64,000 bases of DNA from Kaiparowitsia implicata GSE-PSE-MK54-09C (GCA_019359435.1 JAHHHI010000082.1:19139-83138); one strand, 5' to 3'. Counted from the first letter of the stretch, positions 8,826-17,568 are shown. Notes: a model not told the origin generated them from the sequence alone. Program-made: numbers and translations.

Positions 8826-9521
8826 ATGCCTCAGCTTGAGCTTAGTCCCGAACTTGATTACCAAAGCGATGCCTACAAAGACGCTTACAGTCGCATCAAC
8901 GCCATTGTGATCGAGGGCGAAGACGAGGCGTTTTCTAATTATCAGCAGCTGGCAGAACTGATGCCTGAATATGCTGAACAACTTGTAGGTCTTTCTAAGA
9001 TGGAAAACCGTCATAAGAAAGGGTTTCAAGCGTGTGGGCGGAATTTGCAGGTGACGCCAGACATGGGCTTCGCTAAGGAGTTTTTCTCAAAACTGCACCA
9101 AAATTTTCAGGATGCGGCGGCTGAAGGCAAAATTGTCACCTGCTTGCTGATTCAGTCTTTGGTGATTGAGTGCTTTGCCATTTCTGCTTACAACATCTAC
9201 ATTCCAGTAGCGGATGACTTTGCGCGCAAAATCACTGAAGGGGTGGTGAAGGATGAATACCTGCACCTCAATTTTGGGGAAGAGTGGCTTAAGGCCAATT
9301 TTGAAACTGCCCGAGCAGAGCTAGAAGATGCCAATCGGCAAAATTTGCCGCTGGTTTGGCAAATGCTAAACCAGGTTGCTGTGGATGCTCACGTGCTGGG
9401 CATGGAGCGGGATGCGCTGGTAGAAGACTTCATGATTAGCTACGGCGAAGCGCTGAGCAATATTGGATTCACCACACGCGACATCATGCGGATGTCGGCC
9501 TATGGGTTGGCGGCAGCTTAA
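8826..9521 (+). CDS. ado: aldehyde-deformylating oxygenase (alkane synthase)
   Basis: A ferritin-like di-iron enzyme that converts fatty aldehydes to alkanes and formate, making the C15-C17 hydrocarbons of cyanobacteria. The iron ligands are all present: Glu32, Glu60 with His63 (ENRH), a Glu in VIECFA, and Glu with His in KDEYLHL. The 231-residue length is typical. A strong hairpin terminator follows. Its usual partner, acyl-ACP reductase (aar), is not next to it: the next gene is a DICT/HD-GYP protein, so in this genome the pair is split or aar is elsewhere. Confidence 0.96.
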   Translation: MPQLELSPELDYQSDAYKDAYSRINAIVIEGEDEAFSNYQQLAELMPEYAEQLVGLSKMENRHKKGFQACGRNLQVTPDMGFAKEFFSKLHQNFQDAAAEGKIVTCLLIQSLVIECFAISAYNIYIPVADDFARKITEGVVKDEYLHLNFGEEWLKANFETARAELEDANRQNLPLVWQMLNQVAVDAHVLGMERDALVEDFMISYGEALSNIGFTTRDIMRMSAYGLAAA

Positions 9522-9592
9522 GGTGTGGCCCGAAGGGTACAACGGTATCTAGACAACTCTGTTTAAGAGAATGTGATCCCAATGGGGGCTGA

Positions 9593-9627
9593 AATCGGGG
9601 CGCTGCATTCCATGTAGCGCCCCGATT
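9593..9627 (+). terminator. terminator hairpin after ado
   Basis: The arms AATCGGGGCGCT (9593-9604) and AGCGCCCCGATT (9616-9627) pair perfectly over an 11-nt loop, about 70 bp after the ado stop. There is no strong T run directly after it. Confidence 0.65.
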
Positions 9628-9729
9628 CAGTGTTTAGGATTATCTCTCTATTTGGGGATCTAATGACTTGGAGTTTTGGGGGTTTCTTTCACTAATATTA
9701 ACTAAATAAAATAGGGGTTTAGTGAGTTT

Positions 9730-9845
9730 ACGGGAGTTCGATAGCGTTGTTTCAGCCCCACGGGGCGGGGCTGAAACAACGTTAAGCCGTACTGCCTGCG
9801 TCTCGGGCAGTACGGCTTTAGGTATTTGCCGATCTGACCTAACGT
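9730..9845 (+). repeat. palindromic repeat family B, copy 2
   Basis: This is the best copy of family B. The first hairpin has perfect 14-bp arms (GTTGTTTCAGCCCC / GGGGCTGAAACAAC). The second pairs TAAGCCGTACTGCC with GGGCAGTACGGCTTA. The ends carry ACGGGAGTTCG and CGATCTGACCTAACG, which are imperfect inverted repeats of each other. A family A copy begins 33 bp further on. Confidence 0.75.
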
Positions 9846-9877
9846 GGCGTTGGGGTTAGGTTTTGCTGGTTTAATCT

Positions 9878-10001
9878 AACGTCAGTTCGGGTTAAGGGGG
9901 TTTTGGGGCACCGCGCGACGCGCGGTGCCCCAAAACCCTCAATGTGCCGTGCGCACCGCGCACGGCACATTGAGGGTTTGAGCTTATCCCGAACTCAGGT
10001 T
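9878..10001 (+). repeat. palindromic repeat family A, copy 1 (MITE-like)
   Basis: A 124-bp element whose terminal inverted repeats (AACGTCAGTTCGGGTTAAG and, reversed, AACCTGAGTTCGGGATAAG) enclose two long internal hairpins. The first is built on TTTTGGGGCACCGCG and the second on AATGTGCCGTGCGC. TAATCTA stands on both sides (9872-9878 and 10001-10007), which looks like a target-site duplication. No protein is encoded. Confidence 0.85.
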
Positions 10002-10104
10002 AATCTAGGCCAGCTAGGGCAAATGGATGATGGAAAAACTTAGATGCTTTGCCCCTTCGGGAGGAACCTGCGACAATTAAGAAGTTGCAAGGGACTTGGG
10101 GTAG

Positions 10105-11574
10105 ATGCTGACAGGCTCGATTTTGCAGGCGCTAAGCGATGCGCATCAGTCCAAGGGGGATGCTGCTGCGGGGATGGCAGAGCCATCTGGAACAGAACCC
10201 CTCAATCTGGGCGTTTATTACAAGAACACGCTGGTGGCGCTGTGCCATGCGCTCGAAGACGCGATTCTGGCGCATGATTATGAGCCGTTGATGATTACGG
10301 CGTTTCAGCAGGGAAAGTGGTATTTGCAAGAGGCGGAGCGCTATGGGGCGATCGCCCAACATGCTCCTCAAATCGTCATTATGGCGGCACCCGATGGCGG
10401 GTTTGCGGATCACCCTACCAGCCAGCGTCCAAATGTGGCACTGATCTCGCTGGATGATGATGATCCCGTGGCCCAAGAGTGGCACCTGATTATTCTGTCG
10501 CCCCGCTATACCGCGATGGTACTGTGTCAGGAACTATCGGTTGAAGATTATGGCCCTGAGGGCGTGCCCGAGCATGACCTGGCGCGAAAATTCTATGGGC
10601 TATGGACGTTTGAGCCATCGCTTGTGCTGGAAACGGCGCAGCTAGCGATCGCCCATGTTCAGCGCTATGATCCCCAGTTGCATCAGCAGTTAACGGCCCA
10701 GGTCACGGCGATCGCCCGCCAGATTGAGCAGCAAGATATTCGCCAAGAGTCCCTAAACGCTGACCATTTGGGCGATATTGTCTTCCGCGTAGTGGATTAC
10801 CTACAGACCTGCCACCAATCGCCCACGGGGCAGGCTCCCATTGCGGTACAGTGGCCCGATTTGGGTGACAACCTGGTGTCAAACGAACTGCAAGCCTATC
10901 TGCGCGTGGCCCAGTTGATTGACCAAACCGATCTTAAAAATCCGCTGGCGGCCACGGAGGTAGCCACGCTAGCCGAGGCGATGGGGCAGCTTTTAGATTT
11001 ACCCGCTTGGCAGCTTAACCGATTGCGGTTGGCTAGTTTAATGCACCGCATTGCCTATTTGCAGCACCAAGGTGAAGCCCTCAGTGCAGGCACGTCTCCC
11101 CGCTATGGAGAGGAAGATGCCGCATCGCCGTCTTGCCCGCTCATGCCCGGCACTCAACTGCTGCGGGGCATGAATCGGCTCAAGGCGATCGCCACCATCC
11201 TCAACCATCAAACCGAGCGCTGGGATGGAACCGGCTATCCGGCGCAGCTCGCTGGGGATGAAATTCCGCTAGAGTCAAGGCTGTTGGGATTGGTGGCTGC
11301 ATTTCAGCAGCGGGTAGCGGTTCTAGGGGCGACCATGGCTGAGCCAGAGGCGATGTCTCAGGCGCTGGCCCAATGCCAAGAGGAAGAGGGTGTTCGTTGG
11401 GATCCAAAACTGGTGGAAACGCTGTCGCTGATCATCAACGGCCTCCAGCAGGGGCTCAGCCTATCGACGAGCATCCCCAAAATTGCGGCGGGGCTGTGGT
11501 TGCTCGACTCGCGTGGAGACGAGGGTCTGCTGGGATCGAGGGGCGATCGCACGTCCCTGCCCACTCGGTCATAA
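10105..11574 (+). CDS. DICT sensor domain with degenerate HD-GYP domain
   Basis: Residues about 30-190 resemble the DICT sensory domain found with diguanylate cyclases and two-component proteins in cyanobacteria. Residues about 285-440 form an HD-GYP-like domain. Active HD-GYP enzymes hydrolyse cyclic di-GMP through an HD pair and an HHExxDGxGYP motif. Here the HD pair reads HR (residues 314-315) and the second motif reads NHQTERWDGTGYP (367-379), so several metal ligands are missing. I infer a binding or signalling role rather than phosphodiesterase activity. The last 30 residues are low-complexity and poorly conserved. Confidence 0.8.
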   Translation: MLTGSILQALSDAHQSKGDAAAGMAEPSGTEPLNLGVYYKNTLVALCHALEDAILAHDYEPLMITAFQQGKWYLQEAERYGAIAQHAPQIVIMAAPDGGFADHPTSQRPNVALISLDDDDPVAQEWHLIILSPRYTAMVLCQELSVEDYGPEGVPEHDLARKFYGLWTFEPSLVLETAQLAIAHVQRYDPQLHQQLTAQVTAIARQIEQQDIRQESLNADHLGDIVFRVVDYLQTCHQSPTGQAPIAVQWPDLGDNLVSNELQAYLRVAQLIDQTDLKNPLAATEVATLAEAMGQLLDLPAWQLNRLRLASLMHRIAYLQHQGEALSAGTSPRYGEEDAASPSCPLMPGTQLLRGMNRLKAIATILNHQTERWDGTGYPAQLAGDEIPLESRLLGLVAAFQQRVAVLGATMAEPEAMSQALAQCQEEEGVRWDPKLVETLSLIINGLQQGLSLSTSIPKIAAGLWLLDSRGDEGLLGSRGDRTSLPTRS

Positions 11575-11639
11575 CCCACCTGAAATCCCCCTGACTGAAT
11601 AGCTAGAGCCGTTTGATAGAGCAGAATGTAGTGGAACCG

Positions 11640-12278
11640 ATGGATATTCAAGCCATATGTGCCGGAACTCAAAAGCATCTGGTGGGCGCTGATTTAGAAG
11701 ACGAAGACCTCTCTAATGCAGATCTCAGTCATGCCAATCTGATTGGGGCGACGCTGACAGGGGCAATTCTCACCCGGGCCCGGCTCAACCAAGCCCGGCT
11801 AGATGGCGCCACCCTGCTGGGCTGCGACTGCGCCAATGCCGACCTGCGGGCCAGTCTGCTGGGGGCAAACCTGATGCAAGCAACCCTCACCGAGGCTGAC
11901 TTACGCGGCAGCAACCTGCGCGGGGCAAACCTGATGCAAGCCAATCTGTCGCAGTCGGCCTTGGCGGGTGCGTTTCTCAGCGGTGCTAACTTGCTCGGGG
12001 CGAACCTAAAAGGCGCAGACTTGCGGGGTGCCGATTTGCGGGGCGCCAACCTCAGCCAGGCCAACTTAAAGGGCGCTAACCTGAGCCAAGCCAATCTGCA
12101 AGGGGTTGTGCTGACCGATGCCAATTTAGAAGAAGCCGACCTCAGCGGTGCGAACCTCGCAGGCGCAAATTTGGGTCAGGCGAACCTGCTCTGTGCCGAC
12201 TTATCGGGCACCAACGTAGAGGGCGTGATGCTAGTGGGTGCCAACTTGAAAGGCACACGGTTAGAAAAAACGGCGTAG
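11640..12278 (+). CDS. pentapeptide repeat protein
   Basis: About 30 consecutive A(D/N)LxX pentapeptide repeats run from residue about 20 to the end, which predicts a right-handed quadrilateral beta-helix. Cyanobacteria have many such proteins, in the cytoplasm, lumen or membrane, mostly of unknown role, and some relatives act on DNA gyrase. There is no signal peptide. I chose the ATG at 11640 (MDIQAICAG), but a TTG at 11613 would add nine residues. The repeats show near-identical DNA blocks (for example GGGGCAAACCTGATGCAAGC appears at 11861 and 11921), a sign of recent internal duplication. Confidence 0.85.
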   Translation: MDIQAICAGTQKHLVGADLEDEDLSNADLSHANLIGATLTGAILTRARLNQARLDGATLLGCDCANADLRASLLGANLMQATLTEADLRGSNLRGANLMQANLSQSALAGAFLSGANLLGANLKGADLRGADLRGANLSQANLKGANLSQANLQGVVLTDANLEEADLSGANLAGANLGQANLLCADLSGTNVEGVMLVGANLKGTRLEKTA

Positions 12279-12376
12279 CGGACTGCTTGAGGGCAGACCG
12301 GAGGTCAATTTCGAGGTTAGTTTCACAGGATTTATACGGTGACTTTATACGGTGATATCTCTTACCGTCTGAGCGG

Positions 12377-13516
12377 TTAAAAATCAACGCCACGTTTGAG
12401 ATCCACGCCTTTTTCGGCGTAGTGCTTGTGGCAAAACACCTCGGAGTGGACGCTGGCTAGATCGAAGTAGGCTGGGGGATGTTTGCAGCGCCCCGTAATA
12501 ATCACTTCTGTATCGCGGGGTTTGCGAAGCAGCGCTTGCACGATGGGTTCTTGGGGAAGCAGTTCGAGATCGACCGTAGGGTTGAGTTCATCCAAAATGA
12601 TGGTTTTGTAGAGGCCAGAGGCGATCGCCGCTTTGGCAATTTCCCACCCCCGTTCAGCTTCTACATAATCTAGCTCCTGCTGTTGCCCCCGCCACACAAT
12701 GGCATCGCGACCACAGCGCTGGTGATCCATCAGGTTGGGATAGCTTTGTTGCAGAGCGGCGATCGCCGCATCTTCGGTATAGCCCGCCCCGCCCTTCAGC
12801 CATTGCACAATCAACACTCGGTGTGACTTGTCTTGGCTAATGCCCTTGCCAATGGCTTGAAGCGCCTTGCCCAGAGCACTGGTGGATTTTCCCTTCCCCG
12901 CTCCGGTATAGATCTCAATTCCCTCAATTCCGTTGGCCTGAGCAACAGAATGGTAATGGGGCCGCATTTCAGAATGCAGGTCGGCAATATCTAGCAGGGG
13001 TTGTGGCGCGCCGCGTCCGGTGGCAATCACCTCTAGCTCGGGCGGTTTGTGCTTCAGCGTCGCAACCACCTCATCGACTGAGAGCAGCCCCAAATCGAGT
13101 AGGGGATTCAACTCATCGAGCACCACGACCGAATAGAGCCCAGAGGCGATCGCCCCTTTTGCCACATCCCACCCCCGCTGCGCCTCCAAGCGGTCAAATC
13201 GGGTTGCCTCTTCCGCGCCAAAAAACTCAGCCCGCCCCGTACGCACCTGATCGATCAGATGGGGAAAGCCCCGCTGTAGCGCTTCAATCGCGGCATCTTC
13301 GTCATACATCCGCCCAGGCCCTTTGAGGAAGCGCAGCAGCAGCACCCGCGATGGCCCTAGCTCATCAGCATGAATGCCCAGCCCAATCGAGCGCAACACC
13401 ACTCCCAATGCCGCCTGTGACTTGCCCTTGCCCGCCCCGTCATAGACATGGAGCTGCCCCACCAACCGCTCTGAGCGCACCTGAGCGGTGCGAATACCGA
13501 TGCCATTTCGTGTCAT
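12377..13516 (-). CDS. tandem-fused cob(I)alamin adenosyltransferase (CobA/CobO-type)
   Basis: The 379-residue protein holds two full copies of the P-loop ATP:corrinoid adenosyltransferase domain. The first P-loop is YDGAGKGKS (about residue 27) and the second YTGAGKGKST (about residue 205). Each copy also has its own ILDELNP or VLDELNP segment and a TGRG or TGRC motif. Enzymes of this family attach the adenosyl group of coenzyme B12 and normally act as dimers of about 190-residue chains, so the fusion may make an intramolecular dimer. The start at 13516 (MTRNGIG) is preferred over upstream codons. I find no cobalamin riboswitch in its leader. Confidence 0.85.
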   Translation of the reverse strand: MTRNGIGIRTAQVRSERLVGQLHVYDGAGKGKSQAALGVVLRSIGLGIHADELGPSRVLLLRFLKGPGRMYDEDAAIEALQRGFPHLIDQVRTGRAEFFGAEEATRFDRLEAQRGWDVAKGAIASGLYSVVVLDELNPLLDLGLLSVDEVVATLKHKPPELEVIATGRGAPQPLLDIADLHSEMRPHYHSVAQANGIEGIEIYTGAGKGKSTSALGKALQAIGKGISQDKSHRVLIVQWLKGGAGYTEDAAIAALQQSYPNLMDHQRCGRDAIVWRGQQQELDYVEAERGWEIAKAAIASGLYKTIILDELNPTVDLELLPQEPIVQALLRKPRDTEVIITGRCKHPPAYFDLASVHSEVFCHKHYAEKGVDLKRGVDF

Positions 13517-13920
13517 GGTCGTAAGATTGTTCATTAGGGGACTAAATCCTGTCAAATCAACGGGCTCGTCAGATCAAAGCGCGTAGGCACTTAAGAATAG
13601 TAGGGCAGCTAGCGCCAGCCTGCGTGAACTGATGCTGGACGGGATGAGTTCAGGGCAGAGGCGGCGGGTTAGACGCGATGGAAAGGGCGATCGCATTCAG
13701 GTCAGACGAGTCAAAATATATAGAAGTAGGATGACCGACTGACCATATGCCAGTCCTCGTCCAATATGCTGGGTTCAATATGCTGGCTGGCGACATCAGG
13801 CTGTGCGATGGGGGCGTTCGCTAAGCAACGCTGTCTATAGCGGGGTCACTCTATTTAAGCGCATTTTCGCCCCTACAGGTAGCACACTAGGCAGTTTGCA
13901 GACAATTCCTACCACACCCC
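13517..13920. other. divergent intergenic region before fraC
   Basis: About 400 bp without a recognisable gene separate the adenosyltransferase from fraC and must hold both promoters. One HIP1 octamer is present near 13687. No riboswitch-like fold was recognised. Confidence 0.5.
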
Positions 13921-14472
13921 ATGTCGTTTTCTATTTTTCCGCTGCGCGCCATTATCTTTCAAGCGATGTTTCTGTTGCTGGCGATCGCCGCTGAATCCCA
14001 CGTGTTTCAGCGCAATCTGCGCTTTTCGCCCCGCAAGGCGACTCAGTATGCCGCCACGCTCAATCTGTTAACAACGAGCGTAGGGTGGACGCTGTTCTTT
14101 AGCTTTGAGCAGTTTTTGCCGCCCGGCCTACAGGAGCAGTTGCTTAACTATATTCTGTTTGATCGATGGACGGTAGATACCCTGTCGTTGTTTGTCGGGG
14201 CAGGGTTTTTGATTTTCTTCGCCAACTTCTTGATTAAACTGCTGGGGTTTAGCCAGCTAGAGCTGGCCCTGATGACGCCCCAAGAATGGGCTGCGCGGCA
14301 AGAAACCTCTGGGCGATCGCTCGACCGGCGGCGCTTGGGCTCTCGCAAAGCCCCAACCGCAGATATACCCCAGCGCGCCAGCACGATCTTGGCCGCTAAC
14401 GCCTTTAGCCATACCGCCATCCTCCTGCTGCTGCTCACCCGCATCATTCTTACGGGAGCCCCCCTCCAGTAA
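13921..14472 (+). CDS. fraC: filament integrity protein FraC
   Basis: A small integral membrane protein of 183 residues with about three hydrophobic segments (near 7-25, 48-68 and 88-110) and a fourth at the C terminus. Its size, its start and its position directly before fraD and fraE match the fraC-fraD-fraE operon of filamentous cyanobacteria. In Anabaena, FraC and FraD sit at the septa and are needed to keep cells joined and to exchange small molecules between them. The identification rests mainly on the gene order plus the sequence character of the next two genes. Confidence 0.85.
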   Translation: MSFSIFPLRAIIFQAMFLLLAIAAESHVFQRNLRFSPRKATQYAATLNLLTTSVGWTLFFSFEQFLPPGLQEQLLNYILFDRWTVDTLSLFVGAGFLIFFANFLIKLLGFSQLELALMTPQEWAARQETSGRSLDRRRLGSRKAPTADIPQRASTILAANAFSHTAILLLLLTRIILTGAPLQ

Positions 14473-14588
14473 CATCGAAAGAGAATCAGGAGTAGGGTCA
14501 CCTCCACAGCCCTCGCCGAAACAAAATCCCCGAACCGGTTTCTTAGAAACAGTCTGCCAACGTCATTCCCACAACCCCGCCCCTACTC

Positions 14589-15608
14589 GTGTTCAAAGCC
14601 CTTCTTATCCCGGTTGCACTAAAATCTTTCTTTGGCGTCTTTGGTCAGGTCTGGGATCAGCTAAAACCACCCCAAACGCTCTCTTGGCAAACGTTAATTT
14701 TGCTGAGTTTGTTCTCGTGGTTTCTGTGTCTCTTGGTTGCTACACCAGAGCTACAGGAATTGCTGGCCTGGCTGGGTTGGTTATTTTTGACTGGGGGAGT
14801 TGGCTGGGCCACCGGAAATACACGGGTTAACCTGCTGGGATGGATGTTTTATCCAGGGCCATGGATAACAGGGGCTCTGACCTGTGTGCTTTTATATGGC
14901 TGGTGGAATCAGGCGTCGATCGCCACCGCGTTGATTAGCTGGCCGCTGATTTCGGTGGCGATCGCCATCATTCCTCGATTTTTCCCCAATCTCACCTTCA
15001 GCCTGCCTGATCCCGCCACGCGGCAAGCCTCGATTCTGCTCGCACTAGTGGGCCTCTTGCTCAGTTGCTGGTTTCGGTTTCATTTCCTCGTGCAAGATTG
15101 GGTCATCACCTATCCCAGCCTGCTAGCCGATAACTTTAGCCGCAGTGCGTTTGTGGTGCGGCTTAACCGCGAAACCTCAGCGCCGCCGCGCGGCCGATTG
15201 CTGCTCAACGTGGCCGATCCCCTGCTGCAAGGCACCCTCAATGGGCGGCGCTGGTCTGAGACAGAAGCTTGGCTTTATAACCTGCCCGACAGTCTGCAAA
15301 CGTTGCAGAATCAAACGTTAGAGCGAGTGCCAGAGGTGCCCGAAGATGAGTTTTGGGAATTTCGTGGCACTGTGCCTTACCAGGTGCGCGAAACGGAATA
15401 TGTGCTGAACTTGAGTGCGGTGTGGAGTGGCCCCAGCTCTCTGCCGGGCGGCTATGCCATCGAAAAACTCTGCGTCATTCGGCAGGTGCCCACGTCCCTC
15501 ACGACGTTGGATGGCACCAATGCCACGGCTGAACCCCTAACCCAGGTTGAGTGCCAGCCGACAAGCGATATGATCTGGGGCAATAGCGTAGCACAGGAGC
15601 AAAATTAG
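14589..15608 (+). CDS. fraD: filament integrity protein FraD
   Basis: A 339-residue protein with about five membrane segments in the first 185 residues. A soluble C-terminal domain of about 150 residues follows, in line with known FraD proteins, where this domain faces the periplasm between cells. There is no coiled coil long enough to be certain of. The start is GTG. Its stop codon abuts the GTG start of fraE, so translation of the two is likely coupled. Septal localisation is family knowledge, not visible here. Confidence 0.85.
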   Translation: MFKALLIPVALKSFFGVFGQVWDQLKPPQTLSWQTLILLSLFSWFLCLLVATPELQELLAWLGWLFLTGGVGWATGNTRVNLLGWMFYPGPWITGALTCVLLYGWWNQASIATALISWPLISVAIAIIPRFFPNLTFSLPDPATRQASILLALVGLLLSCWFRFHFLVQDWVITYPSLLADNFSRSAFVVRLNRETSAPPRGRLLLNVADPLLQGTLNGRRWSETEAWLYNLPDSLQTLQNQTLERVPEVPEDEFWEFRGTVPYQVRETEYVLNLSAVWSGPSSLPGGYAIEKLCVIRQVPTSLTTLDGTNATAEPLTQVECQPTSDMIWGNSVAQEQN

Positions 15609-16388
15609 GTGAGTGTGGGACGGATTGTGGTGATTGCCACAAATGTATTTCGGGAGGTGGTTCGCGATCGCATCCTCTATTTAGTGGGGCTGTTTGCAGT
15701 TGCACTATTGGCGATCGCCCCGCTGCTGCCTCCGATCTCGGGGGGCACCGAAGACAAAATCTTGCTGGATGTTGGGCTGGCGGGTGTGGGCTTGGTGGGG
15801 CTGGTGATTGCGGTCTTTTTGGGAACAGGGCTGATCAACAAAGAAATCGAAAAGCGCACCGTGTACGTGTTGATTGCCAAGCCCGTCAGCCGCATTGAAT
15901 TTATTGTGGGCAAGCATTTAGGCTTGTCTGCCGTCTTGGCTTTGATGATTGCTATCATGACGCTGATTTTGCTAATAGTGCTCCAGCTTTATCAGGTGCC
16001 ATTTCCGTTCAATAGCCTGATCCTCGCGGCCAGTTTCCAGTTTTTAGAGCTGTCCTTAATTACGGCAGTGGCAATTTTGTTTGGCGTGTTTTCTAGCTCA
16101 CTCTTAGCCACGCTGCTGACGGTTGGGGTGTATTTGATGGGCACCCTTAGCCGTGATTTACTGAATTTTGGCAAGCTAAGTGAAAGCGCGGGGCTACAGC
16201 GCCTGACCGAAATCTTATATTTGGTGCTGCCAGATTTATCTCGTCTAAACCTGCGGAATGAAGCCGTGTATGGAGCCGCGCTTCTACCAGAGCCGCTTCA
16301 GTTGGCGGCAAACGTACTCTATGCACTGGTTTATATCTGGTTGCTGCTGGCGATCGCCACTGTCATCTTTTCCAAACGCCAGTTTTAG
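15609..16388 (+). CDS. fraE: ABC-2 type permease FraE
   Basis: A 259-residue membrane protein of the ABC-2 permease class with about six membrane segments. The NKEIEKRTVYVLIAKPVSR segment (about residues 77-95) is typical of this class. FraE is required for filament integrity in Anabaena. The GTG start directly follows the fraD stop, so the three fra genes form one operon. The partner ATPase is not in the window. A LysR gene converges on it from the right. Confidence 0.85.
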   Translation: MSVGRIVVIATNVFREVVRDRILYLVGLFAVALLAIAPLLPPISGGTEDKILLDVGLAGVGLVGLVIAVFLGTGLINKEIEKRTVYVLIAKPVSRIEFIVGKHLGLSAVLALMIAIMTLILLIVLQLYQVPFPFNSLILAASFQFLELSLITAVAILFGVFSSSLLATLLTVGVYLMGTLSRDLLNFGKLSESAGLQRLTEILYLVLPDLSRLNLRNEAVYGAALLPEPLQLAANVLYALVYIWLLLAIATVIFSKRQF

Positions 16389-16599
16389 CCCACAGCGGCT
16401 GGGTAGAATGTATAAGCCTAGTCAGCATTCGGTTAGGACTAAATCGATTGGAGGCGTTGCTGAATTGAGGCATGAATCTGTGTAGGGGCGCACGGGCCGT
16501 GCATCTGTGTCAACTTAAGCATCTCAAGGTGGGACAGCAGGGCAACAGCTAGAGACAGGTCGTGTTGTAGACATGTGGATGATAAGTCTGACACAGCCT
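16389..16599. other. convergent intergenic region with repeat relic
   Basis: This short gap between fraE and the LysR gene contains GTAGGGGCGCACGGGCCGTGC (16482-16502), half of a palindromic repeat that is common in cyanobacterial genomes. I see no gene. Confidence 0.4.
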
Positions 16600-17568
16600 T
16601 TATCGCGCTTCAACGGGTTGACTGCCGCCCAATTTTAACTCCAGGTTATTCAAGTCCACGGTGCCTGTCTCTGCAAAGTGATGGGCCACAGACTTGAGGT
16701 AATCGTGAAACGTGCTAGCGATGATAGAAGGCTGTTTGCCGGCCAACTGCACCAAATACCACTGGCGAGGAATGGGAAACCCCTCCACATCGAGCGTGGT
16801 GAACTCGCTGTTGTCTTGATCAAACGGCAGCGTATGGCGCGACAGCACCGAAAGTCCCAGACCTCCGGCGATCGCCTGTTTAATGGCTTCGTTGCTACCT
16901 AACTCTAGGCGCACTTTTACCGTCAGTTCCTGCTCATCCAACAGTTTTTGAAACGCTCGCCGCGTGCCCGAGCCAGGCTCCCGCATGATGAACGTTTCTT
17001 CGCTGATGCGCTTAAGCGAAAGATTGCGTTCTCCCGCAAGGGGGTGATGGCGCGGTGCAACTACCACCAATGGATTATCCATAAAAGGTTCGGCATGCAC
17101 ATCGAGGTGCTCTGGCAGTTGGCTCATCACGTAGAGGTCATCTTGGTTGTTCGCCAAGCGATCGATCACCTTTTCATGGTTGGTGACAATCAGCGACATA
17201 TCTACGCCAGGATACTTCTGGCAAAAAGGCCCCAACAGCCGAGGCAAGAAATACTTGGCGGTGGTGATCACAGCCAGCTTCAGCTTGCCTTGCTTCATGC
17301 CTTTTAGGTTGGCAACAGACATTTCGAGCTGTTCTAACCGGGTAAACACGTCTTTGCAGGTGCTAAATAGCTCTTGCCCTGCCTCAGTTAAATAAAGCCG
17401 TTTGCCCACCTGCTCGAATAGGGGCAGGCCAATGGATTTAGTCAACTGCTTCACCTGCATCGACACGGTGGGCTGGGTGAGATACAACTCTTCTGCTGCG
17501 CGGGTAAAGCTCCCGAGACGAGCGGTGGCTTCGAATACTTTGAACTGATGTAAGGTGGCATGAATCAC
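16600..17568 (-). CDS. LysR-type regulator, CmpR/RbcR-like
   Basis: A 322-residue LysR family regulator. The winged helix-turn-helix is at residues 4-62 (SFTRAAEELYLTQPTVSMQV contains the recognition helix). The effector-binding domain runs from about 92 to 300. The wording of the HTH and of the LEMSVANLKG linker is closest to the cyanobacterial CmpR, RbcR and NdhR group, which control inorganic carbon uptake and Rubisco genes in response to photorespiratory metabolites. I cannot separate the three from sequence alone. The upstream 200 bp contain AT-rich ATTCTATCAC/ATTCTAATGAAAG motifs that could be its own operator. Confidence 0.85.
   Translation of the reverse strand: MIHATLHQFKVFEATARLGSFTRAAEELYLTQPTVSMQVKQLTKSIGLPLFEQVGKRLYLTEAGQELFSTCKDVFTRLEQLEMSVANLKGMKQGKLKLAVITTAKYFLPRLLGPFCQKYPGVDMSLIVTNHEKVIDRLANNQDDLYVMSQLPEHLDVHAEPFMDNPLVVVAPRHHPLAGERNLSLKRISEETFIMREPGSGTRRAFQKLLDEQELTVKVRLELGSNEAIKQAIAGGLGLSVLSRHTLPFDQDNSEFTTLDVEGFPIPRQWYLVQLAGKQPSIIASTFHDYLKSVAHHFAETGTVDLNNLELKLGGSQPVEAR

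Noticed and set aside
13517..13700. possible cobalamin riboswitch upstream of the adenosyltransferase gene
   Set aside because: I could not find the conserved B12-box or the core helices.
16482..16502. GTAGGGGCGCACGG palindrome as a possible mobile element
   Set aside because: Only half of the repeat is present and no second end was found nearby.
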